A stretch of 64,000 bases of DNA from Rhodovulum kholense (GCF_003053725.1 NZ_QAYC01000001.1:434001-498000); one strand, 5' to 3'; numbered from the stretch's first letter, positions 50,477 to 58,185 are shown. Program-made: numbers and translations. Notes: generated by a model from the letters alone, not told the origin.

Positions 50477-51408
50477 CCCCCGATGCCGCGCGCTGGATCT
50501 CGGCCTTTCTCGAGGCCAAGGCGGCCGAACAGGACGCGACCGCCAATACCCAGCTGGCCTATGGCCGCGATCTGAAGGATTTCGCGGGCTTTCTCGACCG
50601 GCGCGGCGGCGCCTTCGAAACCGCCACGGAAACCGAGATCACCGCCTATCTGGTCGCCTGCGAGGCCGAGGGGCTGGCCGCGACGACGCGGGCGCGGCGG
50701 CTGTCGGCGATCAAGCAGCTTTACCGCTTTGCCTATGAAGAGGGCTGGCGGTCCGACAATCCGGCGCTGCAGATCCGCGGGCCCGGCCGGGCGCGGCGAT
50801 TGCCGAAGACGCTGAGCCATGACGAGGTCGAGCGGCTGATCGAGGCCGCGGGCCGCACCCCGCACGATGCCACGCGCAATGCCTGCCTGATGGAAGTGCT
50901 GTACGCGACGGGCATGCGGGTGAGCGAGCTTGTGACGCTGCCGGTGGCGGCGACGCGGGGCGATCCGCGGATGCTACTGGTGCGCGGCAAGGGCGGCAAG
51001 GAACGGCTAGTGCCGCTGACCCCGGGGGCGCGCACCGCGCTGGCCGCCTGGATCGCCGAGCGCGACGCCGCCGAAGAGGCGGCCCGGGCCAAGGGCCTGC
51101 CCGCCAGCCGGTATCTCTTTCCCGGGCGCGGTCAGGCGGGCCATCTGACGCGGCACCGCTTTTACGTACTGATCAAGGAGCTTTCGGTGGCGGGCGGCAT
51201 CGATCCGGCCAAGGTCACGCCGCACACGCTGCGCCATGCCTTTGCCACCCATCTGCTGGCGGGCGGCGCCGATCTTCGGGCGATCCAGACGCTTCTGGGC
51301 CATGCCGATGTCTCGACGACCGAAATTTACACCCATGTTCTGGAAGACCGGCTGCGCGATCTGGTTCTGGAGCATCACCCGCTGGCGCGCGACTCCGGAC
51401 CGTCTTGA
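50473..51408 (+). CDS. xerD: Tyrosine recombinase XerD
   Basis: XerD, with XerC, resolves chromosome dimers at dif. The 311 residues contain an N-terminal SAM-like core-binding domain (1-~95) and the catalytic domain with the R-K-H-R-H/W-Y set: Arg in YATGMRVSELVTLP, Lys in VRGKGGKERLVPLTP, His-x-x-Arg in HTLRHAFATHLL, His in LGHADVSTTEIYTHV and the Tyr nucleophile in that last segment. It lies immediately after the periplasmic protein (ATGA overlap). XerC and the dif site are not in this window. It is not part of a mobile element: no attachment repeats or transposition genes are near. Confidence 0.95.
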   Translation: MTPDAARWISAFLEAKAAEQDATANTQLAYGRDLKDFAGFLDRRGGAFETATETEITAYLVACEAEGLAATTRARRLSAIKQLYRFAYEEGWRSDNPALQIRGPGRARRLPKTLSHDEVERLIEAAGRTPHDATRNACLMEVLYATGMRVSELVTLPVAATRGDPRMLLVRGKGGKERLVPLTPGARTALAAWIAERDAAEEAARAKGLPASRYLFPGRGQAGHLTRHRFYVLIKELSVAGGIDPAKVTPHTLRHAFATHLLAGGADLRAIQTLLGHADVSTTEIYTHVLEDRLRDLVLEHHPLARDSGPS

Positions 51409-51462
51409 TCGCGGGCCGCCCTGCCCCCATAACCAGACGGACAGTCCCGAACAGAGAGACCC

Positions 51463-52770
51463 ATGGACAGCCCCGCCACGGTCGCCGACGCGGCCCTTTT
51501 CATTTCCAGCGCCGCCATAATCGGGCTGCTGCTGCTGTCGGCCTTCTTTTCCGGATCGGAGACCGCCCTCACCGCCGCCTCGCGCGGCAAGCTTCGCGCC
51601 CGCGCCGACAAGGGCGAACGCGGCGCCGAGACCGCATTGACCATCACCGAGGACAACGAGCGCCTGATCGGCTCGGTGCTGCTGGGCAACAACTTCGTCA
51701 ACATCCTCGCGACCTCGCTGGCGACCACGCTGTTCACCCGGCTTTTCGGCGATTCCGGCGTGGCGCTGGCGACGCTGGTGATGACGCTGGTGGTGCTGGT
51801 CTTCGCCGAGGTGCTGCCCAAGACCTATGCCATCACCAATCCCGAACTGGCCGCCTCGCGGGTCTCGCCGCTGATCCGGCCGATCATCCTGATCCTGTCG
51901 CCGGTGGTCAGTGCCGTTCGCGCGCTGGTGCGCCAGATCCTGGCGCTGTTCGGGGTCCGGGCCGATCCCGACAGCCAGATCATGGCGGTCCGGGACGAAA
52001 TCGCGGGCGCGCTGCAGCTGGGCCATTCCGAAGGCGTGGTCGAGAAGGAGGATCGCGACCGCATCCTCGGCGCGCTCGATCTGAGCGAGCGCACGGTCGA
52101 GGAGATCATGCTGCACCGCTCGCAGATCGAGGTGATCGACGCCGACCTGCCGCCCGAGACGATCCTGATGACCTGTCTGGAAAGCTCGCATACGCGGCTG
52201 CCGATCTACAAGGACGACCCCGAGAACATCGTGGGCGTGATCCATGCCAAGGACCTTCTGCGCGCGGTCGAGCGGCTGGTGCGCGGGCCGGACGGATCGC
52301 CCGAGAAAATCTCGGAGCTTCGGGTGCTGGATGTGGCGCGCAAGCCCTATTTCGTGCCCGACACCACGACGCTTGACGACCAGATGCGGGAATTCCTGCG
52401 CCGCCATACCCATTTCGCGATGGTGGTCGACGAATATGGCGCGCTGCGCGGGTTGATCACGCTGGAAGATATCCTCGAGGAGATCGTCGGCGAGATCACC
52501 GACGAGTTCGACATCGACAGCGAGCGCCCGCTGCGCCGGACCGAGGACGGGGCGATCCTGGTCGACGGGTCGATGACGATCCGCGACCTGAACCGGGCGA
52601 TGGACTGGAGCCTGCCCGACGAGGAGGCCAACACCATCGCCGGGCTGGTCATTCACGAGGCCCAGTCGATCCCGACCCCGGGGCAGGTCTTTTCGTTCCA
52701 CGGCTTCCGGTTCGAGGTGCTGCAGCGGCAGGCCAACCGGATCACCCGGCTGAAGATCCGGCCGCTCTGA
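51463..52770 (+). CDS. CorC/HlyC-family transporter with DUF21 and CBS domains
   Basis: This 435-residue protein has a CNNM/DUF21 membrane domain (four spans in residues ~10-190, with FFSGSETALTAASRGKLR and LLGNNFVNILATSLATTLF), a pair of CBS domains (~215-340: EEIMLHRSQIEVIDADLP, TRLPIYKDDPENIVGVIHAKDLL) and a CorC_HlyC C-terminal domain (RRTEDGAILVDGSMTIRDLNRAMDW and HEAQSIPTPGQVF, with a FEVLQRQANRITRLKI end). These proteins act in magnesium/cobalt efflux or Mg homeostasis. It is followed by GC hairpins and the third copy of the 21-base repeat. Substrate is inferred from family. Confidence 0.93.
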   Translation: MDSPATVADAALFISSAAIIGLLLLSAFFSGSETALTAASRGKLRARADKGERGAETALTITEDNERLIGSVLLGNNFVNILATSLATTLFTRLFGDSGVALATLVMTLVVLVFAEVLPKTYAITNPELAASRVSPLIRPIILILSPVVSAVRALVRQILALFGVRADPDSQIMAVRDEIAGALQLGHSEGVVEKEDRDRILGALDLSERTVEEIMLHRSQIEVIDADLPPETILMTCLESSHTRLPIYKDDPENIVGVIHAKDLLRAVERLVRGPDGSPEKISELRVLDVARKPYFVPDTTTLDDQMREFLRRHTHFAMVVDEYGALRGLITLEDILEEIVGEITDEFDIDSERPLRRTEDGAILVDGSMTIRDLNRAMDWSLPDEEANTIAGLVIHEAQSIPTPGQVFSFHGFRFEVLQRQANRITRLKIRPL

Positions 52771-52844
52771 GAGTGCTGACCGGGCGGCTCCCGCCCCCGG
52801 CCTGCACGGCGCCTGCGGCGCCGCTGGTCCGGCCTTGGGCCGGG

Positions 52845-52862
52845 CCGCGCCCAGGGGCGCGG
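52845..52862. terminator. GC hairpin between CorC and HerA-like genes
   Basis: CCGCGCCC-AG-GGGCGCGG has perfect 8-base arms. It sits with two smaller GC palindromes (52818-52832 GGCGCC-TGC-GGCGCC; 52830-52844 around CCGGCC) in the 139-base convergent spacer and is followed 15 bases later by the T5 of the 21-base repeat. A bidirectional terminator is plausible. Confidence 0.45.
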
Positions 52863-52876
52863 CGCCTCCGGCGGGG

Positions 52877-52897
52877 GGGTATTTTTCCCAAGAAGAA
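52877..52897 (-). repeat. Dispersed 21-base repeat, copy 3 (inverted)
   Basis: On the minus strand it reads TTCTTCTTGG-N3-AAATACCC with GAA in the core. It lies 12 bases from the HerA-like stop. The CACCGGCCGGG companion seen at the other two copies is only partly matched here (CGCCGGAGG on the minus strand). Confidence 0.65.
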
Positions 52898-52909
52898 ACG
52901 GGGCGCGCG

Positions 52910-54409
52910 TCACCGCCTGCGGAAGAGCCCGCCGAGAAGGCCGCGCACCAGTCGCCGTCCGGTCGGGCCGGACAGCTCGTCGATCAGGGCCTGACCGAGG
53001 GCCGCGCCGAGGCTTTCTGCGCGGGGACCGTCGCGCGGGACAGACCGGGCCGGGGAATGCGGGCCGGAATAGCGGCGGGCGGAGGAAGCCTCGGGCGGCG
53101 CGGCGATTTCTTCGGTCCGTGCGGCCAGCATCTCGGCGGCCGAGTCGCGGTCGAGCGGGGTGTCGTAGCGGCCCGCGAGCGGCGAGGCCGCGATCAGGGC
53201 CGCGCGTGCCTCGGGGTCGAGGGGGCCGAGCTGCGAGACGGGCGGGCGGATCAGGGTGCGCTGGGCGGGACCGGGCGCCCCCTTGGCGTCGAGCATCGAG
53301 GTGATCGCCTCGCCGGTCCCGACCTCGCGGATCGCGGTTGCGATGTCGAGCCCGGGATTGTCGCGATAGGTCTCGGCGGCGCGGGCCAGCGCGCGGCGGT
53401 CGCGTTCGGTGAAGGCCCGCAGCGCGTGCTGTACCCGGTTGCCGAGCTGGCCCAGCACATCCTCGGGCAGATCGTCCGGCGACTGGGTGACGAAATAGAC
53501 GCCCACGCCTTTCGAGCGGATCAGCCGCGCCACCTGTTCGATCCGGTCGACCAGCGCCTTCGGGGCGTCGTCGAACAGAAGATGCGCCTCGTCGAAGAAC
53601 ATCACCAGTTGGGGTTTTTCGGGGTCGCCGATTTCGGGCAGGGTTTCGAAGAGTTCCGACAGGAGGAATAGCAGCAGCGTGGCGTACACCCGGGGAGCGG
53701 TCATCAGCGCCTCGGCGGCGAGGATGTTTATGCGCCCGCGCCCATCGGGGGCCGTGAGCAGCAGATCGGAAAGCTGCAAGGCCGGTTCGCCGAAGAGATG
53801 CGCGCCGCCCTGGCTTTCGAGCACCAGAAGCCGCCGCTGGATCGCGCCCACCGAGGCCGTCGAGACATGGCCGTAGCGCAGCGACAGCGTCTCGGCCCGG
53901 GCGCCGACCCAGGACAGAAGCGCGCGCAGATCCTCGAGATCGACGACCGGCAGCGCCTCGTCATCGGCGACGCGGAAGGCCAGGGTCAGCACGCCCTCCT
54001 GAACCTCGTTCAGTTCGAGCAGCCGGGACAGCAGCAAGGGGCCGAGCTCGGCCACGGTGGTGCGCAGCGGATGGCCCTGGCGGCCGAAGACATCCCAGAA
54101 GGTCACCGGGAAGGCCCTGTAGCGGTAATCGCCGAGGCAGATCCGGGCGGCCCGGGCGACGAAGGCGTCATGCAGGCGGAAGGCCGGGCTTCCGGCCGCG
54201 CCGAGGCCCGAGAGATCGCCCTTGACGTCGGCAAGAAGCACGGGCACCCCGGCGGCGGAAAACCCTTCGGCCAGGATCTGCAGGGTGACGGTCTTTCCGG
54301 TCCCGGTCGCCCCGGCGATCAGCCCGTGCCGGTTGGCCTTGTCGAGCCGTAACATCTGCGGATCGGCATGGTCCGTCCCGGCGCCACCCAGAATGATATC
54401 GCCCGGCAT
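52910..54409 (-). CDS. HerA-like P-loop ATPase (DUF853)
   Basis: This 499-residue protein belongs to the DUF853/HerA-like branch of FtsK/HerA ATPases. Walker A is IAGATGTGKTVTLQILAEGFSAAGVPVLLADVKGDL near residue 36, Walker B is LVMFFDEAHLLFDDAPKALVDRIEQVARLIRSKGVGVYFVTQSPDDLPEDVLGQLGNRVQHAL. The start at 54409 follows GGAG. HerA proteins are dsDNA translocases with nuclease partners, but no NurA-type gene is adjacent; DUF853 proteins are mostly uncharacterised. The basic C-terminal region (RRLVRGLLGGLFRRR) could contact DNA or membrane. Confidence 0.9.
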   Translation of the reverse strand: MPGDIILGGAGTDHADPQMLRLDKANRHGLIAGATGTGKTVTLQILAEGFSAAGVPVLLADVKGDLSGLGAAGSPAFRLHDAFVARAARICLGDYRYRAFPVTFWDVFGRQGHPLRTTVAELGPLLLSRLLELNEVQEGVLTLAFRVADDEALPVVDLEDLRALLSWVGARAETLSLRYGHVSTASVGAIQRRLLVLESQGGAHLFGEPALQLSDLLLTAPDGRGRINILAAEALMTAPRVYATLLLFLLSELFETLPEIGDPEKPQLVMFFDEAHLLFDDAPKALVDRIEQVARLIRSKGVGVYFVTQSPDDLPEDVLGQLGNRVQHALRAFTERDRRALARAAETYRDNPGLDIATAIREVGTGEAITSMLDAKGAPGPAQRTLIRPPVSQLGPLDPEARAALIAASPLAGRYDTPLDRDSAAEMLAARTEEIAAPPEASSARRYSGPHSPARSVPRDGPRAESLGAALGQALIDELSGPTGRRLVRGLLGGLFRRR

Positions 54410-54482
54410 TTGTAATTCTCCGCAAATTTTAGGCCGATTTGACAATACTTATTTAACTTTTGACTGTCAGGCTTCTTTCTAT

Positions 54483-54560
54483 CCCGCTTTCCGGGCTTCC
54501 GCTCGGGCGGGTCTTCCTCCCTGATGGACTGGCCGCATCTTCGCGATGCGGCCTTTTTTT
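54483..54560 (+). ncRNA. Candidate trans-acting small RNA with exposed CTTCCTCCC motif
   Basis: The unit begins with an 11-base-pair stem (CCCGC + CCGGGC pairing with GCTCGG + GCGGG, with a TTT bulge; 54483-54511, TTCC loop). An unpaired stretch follows with CTTCCTCCC (54513-54521), complementary to a Shine-Dalgarno-rich purine tract, and a perfect 9-base terminator stem (GGCCGCATC / GATGCGGCC, 54531-54553) with seven T. No plus-strand gene lies upstream within 1.6 kb, so the terminator is orphan. The architecture is that of an Hfq-type antisense regulator. The promoter is unclear: a TTGACA at 54439 lacks a matching -10. Confidence 0.55.
54531..54560 (+). terminator. Strong Rho-independent terminator, plus strand
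   Basis: Perfect 9-base stem, 5-base loop and T7. It ends the candidate sRNA and separates the HerA-like gene's promoter from ialB. Confidence 0.85.
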
Positions 54561-54598
54561 GATCTCCCTGAGGTTGAATCGCGGACTTTCTTTGCATG

Positions 54599-54627
54599 TT
54601 GACGCGTTCCGGCAAACTCCGTAGCTT
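54599..54627 (+). promoter_or_regulatory. Possible ialB promoter
   Basis: TTGACG (54599-54604) and TAGCTT (54622-54627) with a 17-base spacer, giving a leader of about 175 bases before the IalB start at 54808. The -10 is weak. Confidence 0.4.
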
Positions 54628-54674
54628 CCTTTCATCAAAAAGGTCGGCCCGTCCGACAGGGAGCAAGAACACGG

Positions 54675-54704
54675 GGAAAAGGGTCGCGACGCGGCCCTTT
54701 TTCC
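54675..54704 (+). promoter_or_regulatory. Leader hairpin of the ialB gene
   Basis: GGAAAAGGG + CGCG pairs with CGCG + CCCTTTTTCC, with a T/G mismatch in between and one unpaired T in the T5 run (4 A versus 5 T). Loop is a single A, so the central CGCG pairs may not all form. The hairpin ends in a T tract (54698-54702) inside its own arm, so it is less likely a terminator than an RNA stability or attenuation element. It is about 100 bases before the start codon. Confidence 0.4.
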
Positions 54705-54807
54705 ATTCGTGGCGAAGCGTTGCCGGCGCCCCAGATTGCCCCCTGACAGCAGTGCGCGGCTGGTGTAGACCGGCACCGACGAGCATCCAAGAAAGGCAGG
54801 CACGACG

Positions 54808-55434
54808 ATGCGAGAGTTTTTCGGACCCCTGGGACTGGCCATGCTGACCGCGCTGGCGGCGCCGGCCCTGGCGCAGGACGCCCCGACCCAGCCCGAATCC
54901 AGCGGAACCCCGGCCCAGGTCGACAGCACGCCGGCCGAGCAATTGCCGATGGGCCAGGCCGAGGCGCCCAAGGCGCCGCAAGCCTTCGTCAAGGAAACCT
55001 ACAAGGACTGGCGCGTTGTCTGCGTCAAGGCTGACGAGCGGGAATCCTGCAACATGCAGCAATTGCTGCGCGACGCTGAAAACAATGCGGTGGCCCAGGT
55101 CTCGGTCGCGCCGATGCCGCCCGCGGCCGCGCCGCGCGTCGCGGCGGTCGAGATCGCGACCCCGCTGGAAACCCTGCTGTCCGAGGATCTGCTGGTGCAG
55201 ATCGATACGAGCCAGGCCAAGCGCTATCGGTTTTCCTTCTGTACGCCGCAGGCCTGCGTCGCGCGCTTTGCCCTGTCGGCCGAAGATCTTGCGGCGTTCA
55301 AGGGCGGCAAGGAGGCCAAGGTCGTGATCGTTCCGCTGGTCGCGCCCGACCAGAAGGCCAATATCACGATGTCTCTGGCGGGCTTCACCGCGGCCTTCGA
55401 CGACGCGCTGTCGACGATGTCGGGCCAGAACTGA
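54808..55434 (+). CDS. Invasion-associated locus B (IalB)-family periplasmic protein
   Basis: This 208-residue protein is an IalB-family member: a signal peptide ending near residue 22 (AAPALAQ-D), then a proline/glutamine-rich segment to ~55, and the IalB domain ~60-200. Landmarks are YKDWRVVCVKADERESCNMQQLLRDAENN with two cysteines, then YRFSFCTPQACVARFALSAEDLAAFKGGKEAKVVIVP with two more, four conserved Cys in all. The family was named from Bartonella, but close relatives occur in free-living Alphaproteobacteria; its role there is unknown. It lies alone between the HerA-like gene and fabF. Confidence 0.9.
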   Translation: MREFFGPLGLAMLTALAAPALAQDAPTQPESSGTPAQVDSTPAEQLPMGQAEAPKAPQAFVKETYKDWRVVCVKADERESCNMQQLLRDAENNAVAQVSVAPMPPAAAPRVAAVEIATPLETLLSEDLLVQIDTSQAKRYRFSFCTPQACVARFALSAEDLAAFKGGKEAKVVIVPLVAPDQKANITMSLAGFTAAFDDALSTMSGQN

Positions 55435-55446
55435 CCCACCGGCCAG

Positions 55447-55476
55447 GTGAGGAAATACAAAGTGAGGAAACACAAA
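55447..55476 (+). repeat. Two tandem 15-base repeats after ialB
   Basis: GTGAGGAAATACAAA (55447-55461) is followed directly by GTGAGGAAACACAAA (55462-55476), one mismatch. They lie between the IalB stop and the bidirectional terminator and do not encode part of a gene. Confidence 0.7.
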
Positions 55477-55504
55477 CGCCGCCCCTTGGGGCGGCGTTTT
55501 TCGT
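55474..55504. terminator. Bidirectional Rho-independent terminator ialB / fabF
   Basis: AAACGCCGCCCC and GGGGCGGCGTTT form a perfect 12-base inverted repeat (55474-55499) with a two-base centre, extended by T on the plus side (TTTTTC) and by AAA on the minus side. It serves the convergent genes ialB (plus) and fabF-like (minus). Confidence 0.8.
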
Positions 55505-55522
55505 CTGTGCGGCGGCGGCGTG

Positions 55523-56731
55523 TCAGACCTTGCGCAGGGCCAGCACGGCGTTGAGCCCGCCAAAGGCGAAGGCGTTCGACAGAACCACATCGACCTCGGC
55601 CTCGCGGGCCTCGTTCGGCACGACGTCGAGCGCGCATTCCGGGTCGGGCTCTTCATAGCCCACGGTCGGCGGAATGATCCCCTCGCGGAGCGCCATGATG
55701 CAGGCCAGAAGCTCGACCGCGCCGGTGCCGCCGATCAGGTGGCCATGCATCGATTTGGTCGAGGACATCATCAGCCGGTCGGCATCGGCGCCGAAGACAT
55801 CGGCCACCGCCGCGCATTCGGTCTTGTCATTGGCCGCGGTGCCGGTGCCATGGGCGTTGATATAGCCCACATCGCCGGGGGCGAGCCGCGCATCGCGCAG
55901 TGCCCCGGAAATCGCCCGGGCCGCGCCCTGGCGCGAGGGCATCACGATGTCGGAGGCATCCGAGGTCATGGCAAAGCCGATCACCTCGGCCAGGATCTCG
56001 GCGCCGCGGGCCCTGGCGTGGTCGTATTCCTCGAAGACGAAGACCGCCGCGCCCTCGCCCTGCACCATGCCGTTGCGGTTGGCGCTGAACGGACGGCAGG
56101 CGTCCTTCGACATGACCCTGAGGCCTTCCCAGGCCTTGATGCCGCCAAAGCACAACATGGATTCCGACCCGCCGGTGACCATCACCCGGGTCATGCCAGA
56201 CCGGATCATCTGGAAGGCCTGCCCCATCGCGTGGTTCGACGAGGCGCAGGCCGTCGCCACGGTGAAGCTTGGCCCCTTCAGGTTGTAGGCCATCGAGACG
56301 TGGCTGGCGGCCGCGTTGTTCATCAGCTTGGGCACGACGAACGGATGGACGCGGTTCTTGCCCTCTTCGTAGACCGACCGGTAATTCTCGTCGAGCGTGT
56401 TCATGCCACCGCCCGAGGTGCCCAGCACGACCCCCGCCTCTTCCGACAGCTCGTCGGAAAAGGTCAGCCCCGCCTGCCCCACCGCCTGACGCGCGGCCAG
56501 CAGGGTGAACTGGGTGAACCGGTCGTAAAGCGCGATCTGCTGGCGATTGAAATGCGCCTCGGGGTCATAGCCCCGGACCTGACCGCCGATCCGGATCGAC
56601 AGCCGGTCGAGGTCCTGAATGTCGATTTCACCGATGCCGCAGCGGCCCTCGCGGAAGGCCGCCAGCGTCTCGGGCACCGAATGGCCAAGCGCGTTGATCG
56701 TGCCCTGGCCGGTAATGACGACGCGCTTCAT
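55523..56731 (-). CDS. Beta-ketoacyl-ACP synthase II-like (FabF family)
   Basis: This 402-residue condensing enzyme has the KAS II catalytic triad: Cys in VATACASSNHAMGQAFQMI, His in INAHGTGTAANDKTE and His in SSTKSMHGHLIGGTGAVELLA, plus GGGMNT and NAFAFGGLNAVL at the C-terminus. It elongates acyl chains on ACP. It directly follows the acyl carrier protein gene (ATGA overlap) and lpxD, so it probably makes special acyl chains for lipid A, like the fabF genes of the Rhizobium acpXL cluster, rather than general fatty acids. No fabZ, dehydrogenase or LpxL-type acyltransferase follows. Confidence 0.9.
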   Translation of the reverse strand: MKRVVITGQGTINALGHSVPETLAAFREGRCGIGEIDIQDLDRLSIRIGGQVRGYDPEAHFNRQQIALYDRFTQFTLLAARQAVGQAGLTFSDELSEEAGVVLGTSGGGMNTLDENYRSVYEEGKNRVHPFVVPKLMNNAAASHVSMAYNLKGPSFTVATACASSNHAMGQAFQMIRSGMTRVMVTGGSESMLCFGGIKAWEGLRVMSKDACRPFSANRNGMVQGEGAAVFVFEEYDHARARGAEILAEVIGFAMTSDASDIVMPSRQGAARAISGALRDARLAPGDVGYINAHGTGTAANDKTECAAVADVFGADADRLMMSSTKSMHGHLIGGTGAVELLACIMALREGIIPPTVGYEEPDPECALDVVPNEAREAEVDVVLSNAFAFGGLNAVLALRKV

Positions 56732-56994
56732 GCGTGCTTTTCGGCGACCAGGCTTTCGACGGCCGTCACGATGGCCGCCACCGAGGAAATGTCGAATTCG
56801 CTTTCGGTGGGTTCGTTGGCGTTGAAGGGCACCTGGATATCGAAGGCTTCCTCGATCGCGAAGATCGATTCGACCAGGCCGAGGCTGTCGATCCCCAGAT
56901 CTTCCAGCGTCGACTCCATCTTCACGTCCGAAGGCTCCAGCACCGCCTGCTCGGCGATGATCTCGATGACCTTGTCCTTGACGTTCTCAGACAT
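56728..56994 (-). CDS. Dedicated acyl carrier protein
   Basis: This 88-residue ACP has the phosphopantetheine serine in LGIDSLGLVESIFAIEEAF (the DSL motif at about residue 36-38) and acidic helices. It is longer than AcpP (78) and closer in size and context to specialised ACPs such as AcpXL or RkpF, which carry long hydroxy-acyl chains for lipid A. The start overlaps nothing upstream; the stop overlaps the fabF-like start by four bases. Distinct from the housekeeping acpP, which is not in this window. Confidence 0.92.
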   Translation of the reverse strand: MSENVKDKVIEIIAEQAVLEPSDVKMESTLEDLGIDSLGLVESIFAIEEAFDIQVPFNANEPTESEFDISSVAAIVTAVESLVAEKHA

Positions 56995-57027
56995 GAAAAG
57001 CCTTTCTGCCCCTGAATCAGCGTCGGT

Positions 57028-58119
57028 TTAGTCTCTCTGGGCGAGCTTTGAAACCGCTTTTTGCAGCTCTGCGACCTGCGCGAAAAGACGCGGCAACCGG
57101 CGCAGGCCCTTGTAGGCCTCGATATGGGTTTCCATCCGCATCGCGGGGTAGCCCAGCAGCACCCGTCCGGCCGGTGCGTTCGAAAAGATCTTGGTCGCCC
57201 CGCCCGCGATCACGTCGTCACCGACGAAGATGTTGTCGTTGACGCCGACCTGTCCGGCCAGCACCACGCGGTTGCCGATCCGGGCCGATCCGGCGACGCC
57301 GACCAGCCCGCACAGCAGGCAGTCCTCGCCGATCTGGCAGTTGTGGCCGATCTGCACGAGGTTGTCGATCTTGGTGCCCGACCCGACCTGCGTGTCGCGG
57401 ATGGTGCCGCGGTCGATGGTCGAATTGGCGCCCAGCTCGACATCGTCGCCGATGGTGACCGATCCAAGCGAATGAATGCGGGTATAATGCTGCTGGCGCG
57501 ACGCCCCGGCATCGCCCAGCGTCTCGCGCACCGCCTCGACTGCCGATTTCTCGGGCGTGACGAAGGAAAACCCGTCGCCGCCGACGGTGGCGCCGGGCTG
57601 GGCGATGAAACGGTCGCCGATCTTCACCCGGGCGCAGATGCGCACGCCGTACATCAGAAGCGCGTCGTCGCCGATCCGGACATCCTCGGCCACCACCGCA
57701 TGCGCCGCGATCCGGGCATTGGCCCCGATCTGCGCCCGCGCGCCGATCACCGCATAAGGCCCGATCGCGGCCCCTGCCCCGATCATCGCGGTCGGATCGA
57801 CGACGGCCGTCGGATGGATGCCCGGCGCGATCTCGGGGCCGGGGTCCATCATCCGGGTCAGCCCGGCCATCGCAAGCCGCGGGCGCGGCGCGAAGATCGC
57901 GGCCTTCAGCCCCATTGCCCGCCAGTCGGCCCCCGCCCAGAGCAGCGCCGCCTGGGCACCGCCCTCGGCCAGACCGCCCGCATATTTGGGGTCCATCGCC
58001 AGCGCCAGATCCTGCGCCCGTGCCGTCGCCGGTTCCGCCGCGCCGGTCACCCTGACGTCGAGATCGCCCTCGGCGGGGGCGCCGAGGGCGGTTGCGATCT
58101 CCTGGATCGTGAAGCTCAT
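57028..58119 (-). CDS. lpxD: UDP-3-O-acylglucosamine N-acyltransferase (LpxD-like)
   Basis: LpxD adds the amide-linked acyl chain to UDP-3-O-acylglucosamine in lipid A synthesis, using acyl-ACP. The 363 residues have an N-terminal LpxD domain (1-~100), a left-handed beta-helix of hexapeptide repeats (~110-300: AMIGAGAAIGPYAVIGARAQIGANARIAAHAVVAEDVRIGDDA) and a C-terminal helix (PAMRMETHIEAYKGLRRLPRLFAQVAELQ). The His of the catalytic site is in QHYTRIHSLGSVTIG. The gene precedes the dedicated ACP by 33 bases, consistent with donor supply. lpxA, lpxB and lpxC are not in this window. Confidence 0.92.
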   Translation of the reverse strand: MSFTIQEIATALGAPAEGDLDVRVTGAAEPATARAQDLALAMDPKYAGGLAEGGAQAALLWAGADWRAMGLKAAIFAPRPRLAMAGLTRMMDPGPEIAPGIHPTAVVDPTAMIGAGAAIGPYAVIGARAQIGANARIAAHAVVAEDVRIGDDALLMYGVRICARVKIGDRFIAQPGATVGGDGFSFVTPEKSAVEAVRETLGDAGASRQQHYTRIHSLGSVTIGDDVELGANSTIDRGTIRDTQVGSGTKIDNLVQIGHNCQIGEDCLLCGLVGVAGSARIGNRVVLAGQVGVNDNIFVGDDVIAGGATKIFSNAPAGRVLLGYPAMRMETHIEAYKGLRRLPRLFAQVAELQKAVSKLAQRD

Positions 58120-58185
58120 GATAGTCTCCTGCCCGTTGACCGGAGCGCCCCTCGCGGGCCGCCCCTGCCTGTTCTGGCCGGAGAT

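Larger units (their letters stand above)
54410..54807. other. Intergenic region with candidate sRNA and ialB leader
   Basis: No protein-coding gene is supported. The region holds a plus-strand sRNA-like unit with a strong terminator (54483-54560), a promoter-like TTGACG-N17-TAGCTT (54599-54627) and a hairpin of 30 bases (54675-54704) in the probable leader of the IalB gene. Confidence 0.6.

Noticed and set aside
50473-51408. Integrase of a mobile element
   Set aside because: Sequence is XerD, in a housekeeping operon; no attachment repeats, phage genes or tRNA are near.
51441-51450. Third copy of the GACAGTCCC promoter module before the CorC-type gene
   Set aside because: Only GACAGTCCCG is shared; the spacing and the ATAGT -10 are missing, so it was not counted as a promoter.
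54483-54560. tRNA gene
   Set aside because: No cloverleaf and no GTTCGA-type T-arm sequence; the structure is stem-loop plus terminator.
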